From positions 51,071 to 115,070 of the forward strand of contig NZ_BGJX01000010.1 of NCBI RefSeq assembly GCF_009811655.1: DNA of 64,000 bases. The letters run 5' to 3'. Source of the DNA: Methylosinus sp. Ce-a6 (GTDB lineage Bacteria; Pseudomonadota; Alphaproteobacteria; Rhizobiales; Beijerinckiaceae). A program made the translations under genes and the position numbers. Of this stretch, positions 61,784 through 64,000 are shown piece after piece (position 1 is the stretch's first letter; each line of letters starts with the position of its first letter). The notes beneath the pieces were generated by a model. That model searched no databases. It was given only the letters and a program-made list of their open reading frames with translations, and was not told the origin of the DNA.

Positions 61784-63046
61784 TCAATTGGCGTTGAGCC
61801 AGCGCAGGCCGCGGCAGGCGGCGTCATGGCCATAGAGGCCGCGGACCAGGCATTTCGCCGCATCTGGGTCGGTCTTCAGCGCCCACAGCGAGCGCGCCGT
61901 CACCGCCGTATCGGCGAAGTCGCTGAACAATCCGTCGACGCCGAGCTTGTAGAAGGTCAGATATTCATTGACCGGAACGCCTTTGTAATCGCTGGCGAGG
62001 CGGCGCTGCTCATTGCGGAACGTATAGGGATGCACGAGCAGCCCGGCCGCATGGGCGTCGGCGACGACGGAGGTCGGCGCCAGCAGCTTGCGATCCGCCT
62101 CGTCGACGCGCCCGTCGCCATTGGCGTCGGCGCAGGCGTTGTCGACGATCTTTATGCAGGCGGAGCTGATCAGATAGGTCTTCCACGGCCCGACGCCGTC
62201 CGCATAGGCGCGGACCTCGGCGAGGCCGGCGGGCTTCAGCAGATCGGCGAATTTGCCCTGGCGGCCGGCGACGGTCCAATCGAAGGGCCGGTCATAGGGC
62301 GGCGTGAAATCCAGCGAGCCGTCGGGGTTGACGTCATTGGCGTCGACGAGCTGGATCAGCCGAACCGTCGTCTTCTTGCGCAGATATTTCAAATTGGCCT
62401 GCTCGAAGCTCTGGATGAAGACCGGAGCGCTATGATGGTTCCAGCCATGGCGGCTCAGCACGGCGAGCAGGCGATCCTCGAGCGGCAGGCCGAGCGTCTG
62501 ATGATAGGTCGGATGCTTGGTCTCGGGATAGACGCCGATGACGCGGCCTTCGTCGCGACTCTTGCGCTTGGCGAGCTCGATGATCTCGTCGAAGCTCGGA
62601 ATGTGGAAGAGGCCGTTGAAGTCCGGGTCGCGCTCGGCGAAGGCCTGCACGGCGCCGATCTGCTTGATCTCGTTCCAGGTGAAGTCGCTGACGAAATAGC
62701 CTTCCTGCTCGACGCCGTCGACGACGGCCTTGCGCTTGCGGCCGGAAAATTGCGGCAGGCTCTTGACGTTGGTGGTGGCGATGATGTTCGGCTCGTGGCG
62801 GGCGATCAGCACGCCGTCCTTCGTCGAGACGAGGTCGGGCTCGATGAAATCGGCGCCGAGCTCGATCGCCAGAGCATAGGATTCGAGCGTATGCTCCGGC
62901 ACATAGCCGCCGGCGCCGCGATGGCCGATGACGATGGGGCGATGCGGGCCCTCGTCGGAGGCGGCGGACGGCGGCGCGAGCAGAGCGGCGCAGATCAAAG
63001 CGCTCAATGTCGGGAGAAACTTGGCGCGGGAGAGAAGCTCGAACAT
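61784..63046 (-). CDS. glpQ: Glycerophosphodiester phosphodiesterase
   Basis: A 420-residue exported enzyme (signal peptide, residues 1-30, ending PPSAASD) that cleaves glycerophosphodiesters to glycerol-3-phosphate and an alcohol. Catalytic motifs: [50 protein letters not shown] and FIQSFE. An EF-hand/dockerin-like loop [13 protein letters not shown] near residue 330 suggests an additional Ca site. ATG at 63046 (GAGG 7 bases upstream) is preferred to the open frame upstream. Periplasmic; single gene, divergent from the FAH gene. Confidence 0.9.
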   Translation of the reverse strand: MFELLSRAKFLPTLSALICAALLAPPSAASDEGPHRPIVIGHRGAGGYVPEHTLESYALAIELGADFIEPDLVSTKDGVLIARHEPNIIATTNVKSLPQFSGRKRKAVVDGVEQEGYFVSDFTWNEIKQIGAVQAFAERDPDFNGLFHIPSFDEIIELAKRKSRDEGRVIGVYPETKHPTYHQTLGLPLEDRLLAVLSRHGWNHHSAPVFIQSFEQANLKYLRKKTTVRLIQLVDANDVNPDGSLDFTPPYDRPFDWTVAGRQGKFADLLKPAGLAEVRAYADGVGPWKTYLISSACIKIVDNACADANGDGRVDEADRKLLAPTSVVADAHAAGLLVHPYTFRNEQRRLASDYKGVPVNEYLTFYKLGVDGLFSDFADTAVTARSLWALKTDPDAAKCLVRGLYGHDAACRGLRWLNAN

Positions 63047-63183
63047 GAAATATCCTCGAAATGTGCTTTTGACCCCGGCTCGATAGGCCGCCAGTCTCTC
63101 AGCGTCATGACGGCGCTGCGACGGTCTCGCTGGGACGCGGCGCGTCGCCGATCGTTCGACCGAGTGAAACGAGAGGTTCCGCA

Positions 63184-63885
<702 letters not shown>

Positions 63886-63889
63886 AGCG

Positions 63890-64000
63890 GCAGGGCAGTA
63901 GGCCGTAGGACGCCGACTGCCTTAGAACCTGACCCAAAAGTTTCTTGTTCGCGCCGCAGTTGCGTGATTCTGGGGTTCCGAAGCATCGGAGAATGATTCG
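63890..64000. other. Window end: repeat fragment and possible start of a mobile element
   Basis: GGGCAGTAGGCCGTAGGACGCCGACTGCC (63896-63923) resembles one arm of the stem-loop at 21784-21840. After TTAGAACCTGACCCAAAAGTTT the sequence runs to GGAGAATGATTCG at the window edge, an SD-like GGAG before an ATG at 63993. It could be the left end of an insertion sequence, but too little is present to tell. Confidence 0.35.

Overview
The window comes from the chromosome of a GC-rich alphaproteobacterium, most likely a type II methanotroph (Methylosinus/Methylocystis group). The evidence is a stand-alone particulate methane monooxygenase subunit gene (pmoC, 42107-42883), a methylsuccinyl-CoA dehydrogenase-like gene of the ethylmalonyl-CoA pathway (13093-14757), the cell-cycle regulator gcrA (55951-56496), a permuted two-piece tmRNA gene, and an F0 ATP-synthase operon with a separate b' subunit. 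No phage, integrase, CRISPR array, rRNA or convincing tRNA was seen.

Layout. 1-13 kb: a sugar transferase, uvrD/pcrA helicase, a divergent LysR/pirin pair, a translationally coupled ribbon-helix-helix/glycosyltransferase pair, a periplasmic solute-binding protein, a TonB-dependent receptor with an apparent one-base frameshift, a host-attachment-family protein and a GH26-like glycosidase. 13-21 kb: mcd, a cytochrome P450, then a seven-gene minus-strand run headed by an ArsR regulator and made of AHSA1/SRPBCC and VOC (PhnB-like) proteins; one AHSA1 gene also carries an apparent one-base deletion. 21-27.7 kb: rplY-pth, small exported proteins, ssrA (tmRNA) directly followed by sspB, an orphan DGQHR protein, and an unusual fusion of two outer-membrane beta-barrel domains with a perfect FNR/FixK-type box upstream. 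28-38.6 kb: purL-bolA-grxD, NUDIX-tlpA, argH-lptM-lysA, a sugar-nucleotide epimerase and ettA. 38.6-40.8 kb: a two-gene islet (AlbA_2/HATPase protein plus ParA-type ATPase) whose composition differs from its surroundings. 40.9-46 kb: a NodD-like LysR regulator divergent from the orphan pmoC, then atpI-atpB-atpE-atpF'-atpF. 46-64 kb: a FixJ-type regulator, a RecQ-like helicase, a Kef-type antiporter, a CbpA-like DnaJ protein, pdxH, several conserved hypotheticals, gcrA, argD-argF-hslO, a DUF1624 membrane protein, a glycerophosphodiesterase and a fumarylacetoacetase-family enzyme.

Functional themes are central metabolism (arginine: argH, argD, argF; lysine: lysA; purine: purL; vitamin B6: pdxH), C1-lifestyle genes (pmoC, mcd), redox and Fe-S handling (bolA/grxD, tlpA), rescue and degradation of stalled translation products (ssrA + sspB, with pth and ettA also on translation), and envelope functions. 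Intergenic spaces hold at least five families of dispersed palindromic repeats, one of which appears to be built into a coding sequence.

The observations I rate highest are: (i) the AlbA_2/HATPase-ParA islet as a candidate undescribed system; (ii) an Arg-rich 14-codon leader ORF with a strong Shine-Dalgarno and an overlapping stem-loop upstream of argDF; (iii) the double-barrel outer-membrane protein with the FNR-type box; (iv) ssrA-sspB adjacency; (v) the orphan pmoC with its divergent LysR gene; (vi) the AT-rich 40-bp dyad in front of the frameshifted TonB receptor. Start codons, motif positions and repeats were read by eye; no homology search was run.
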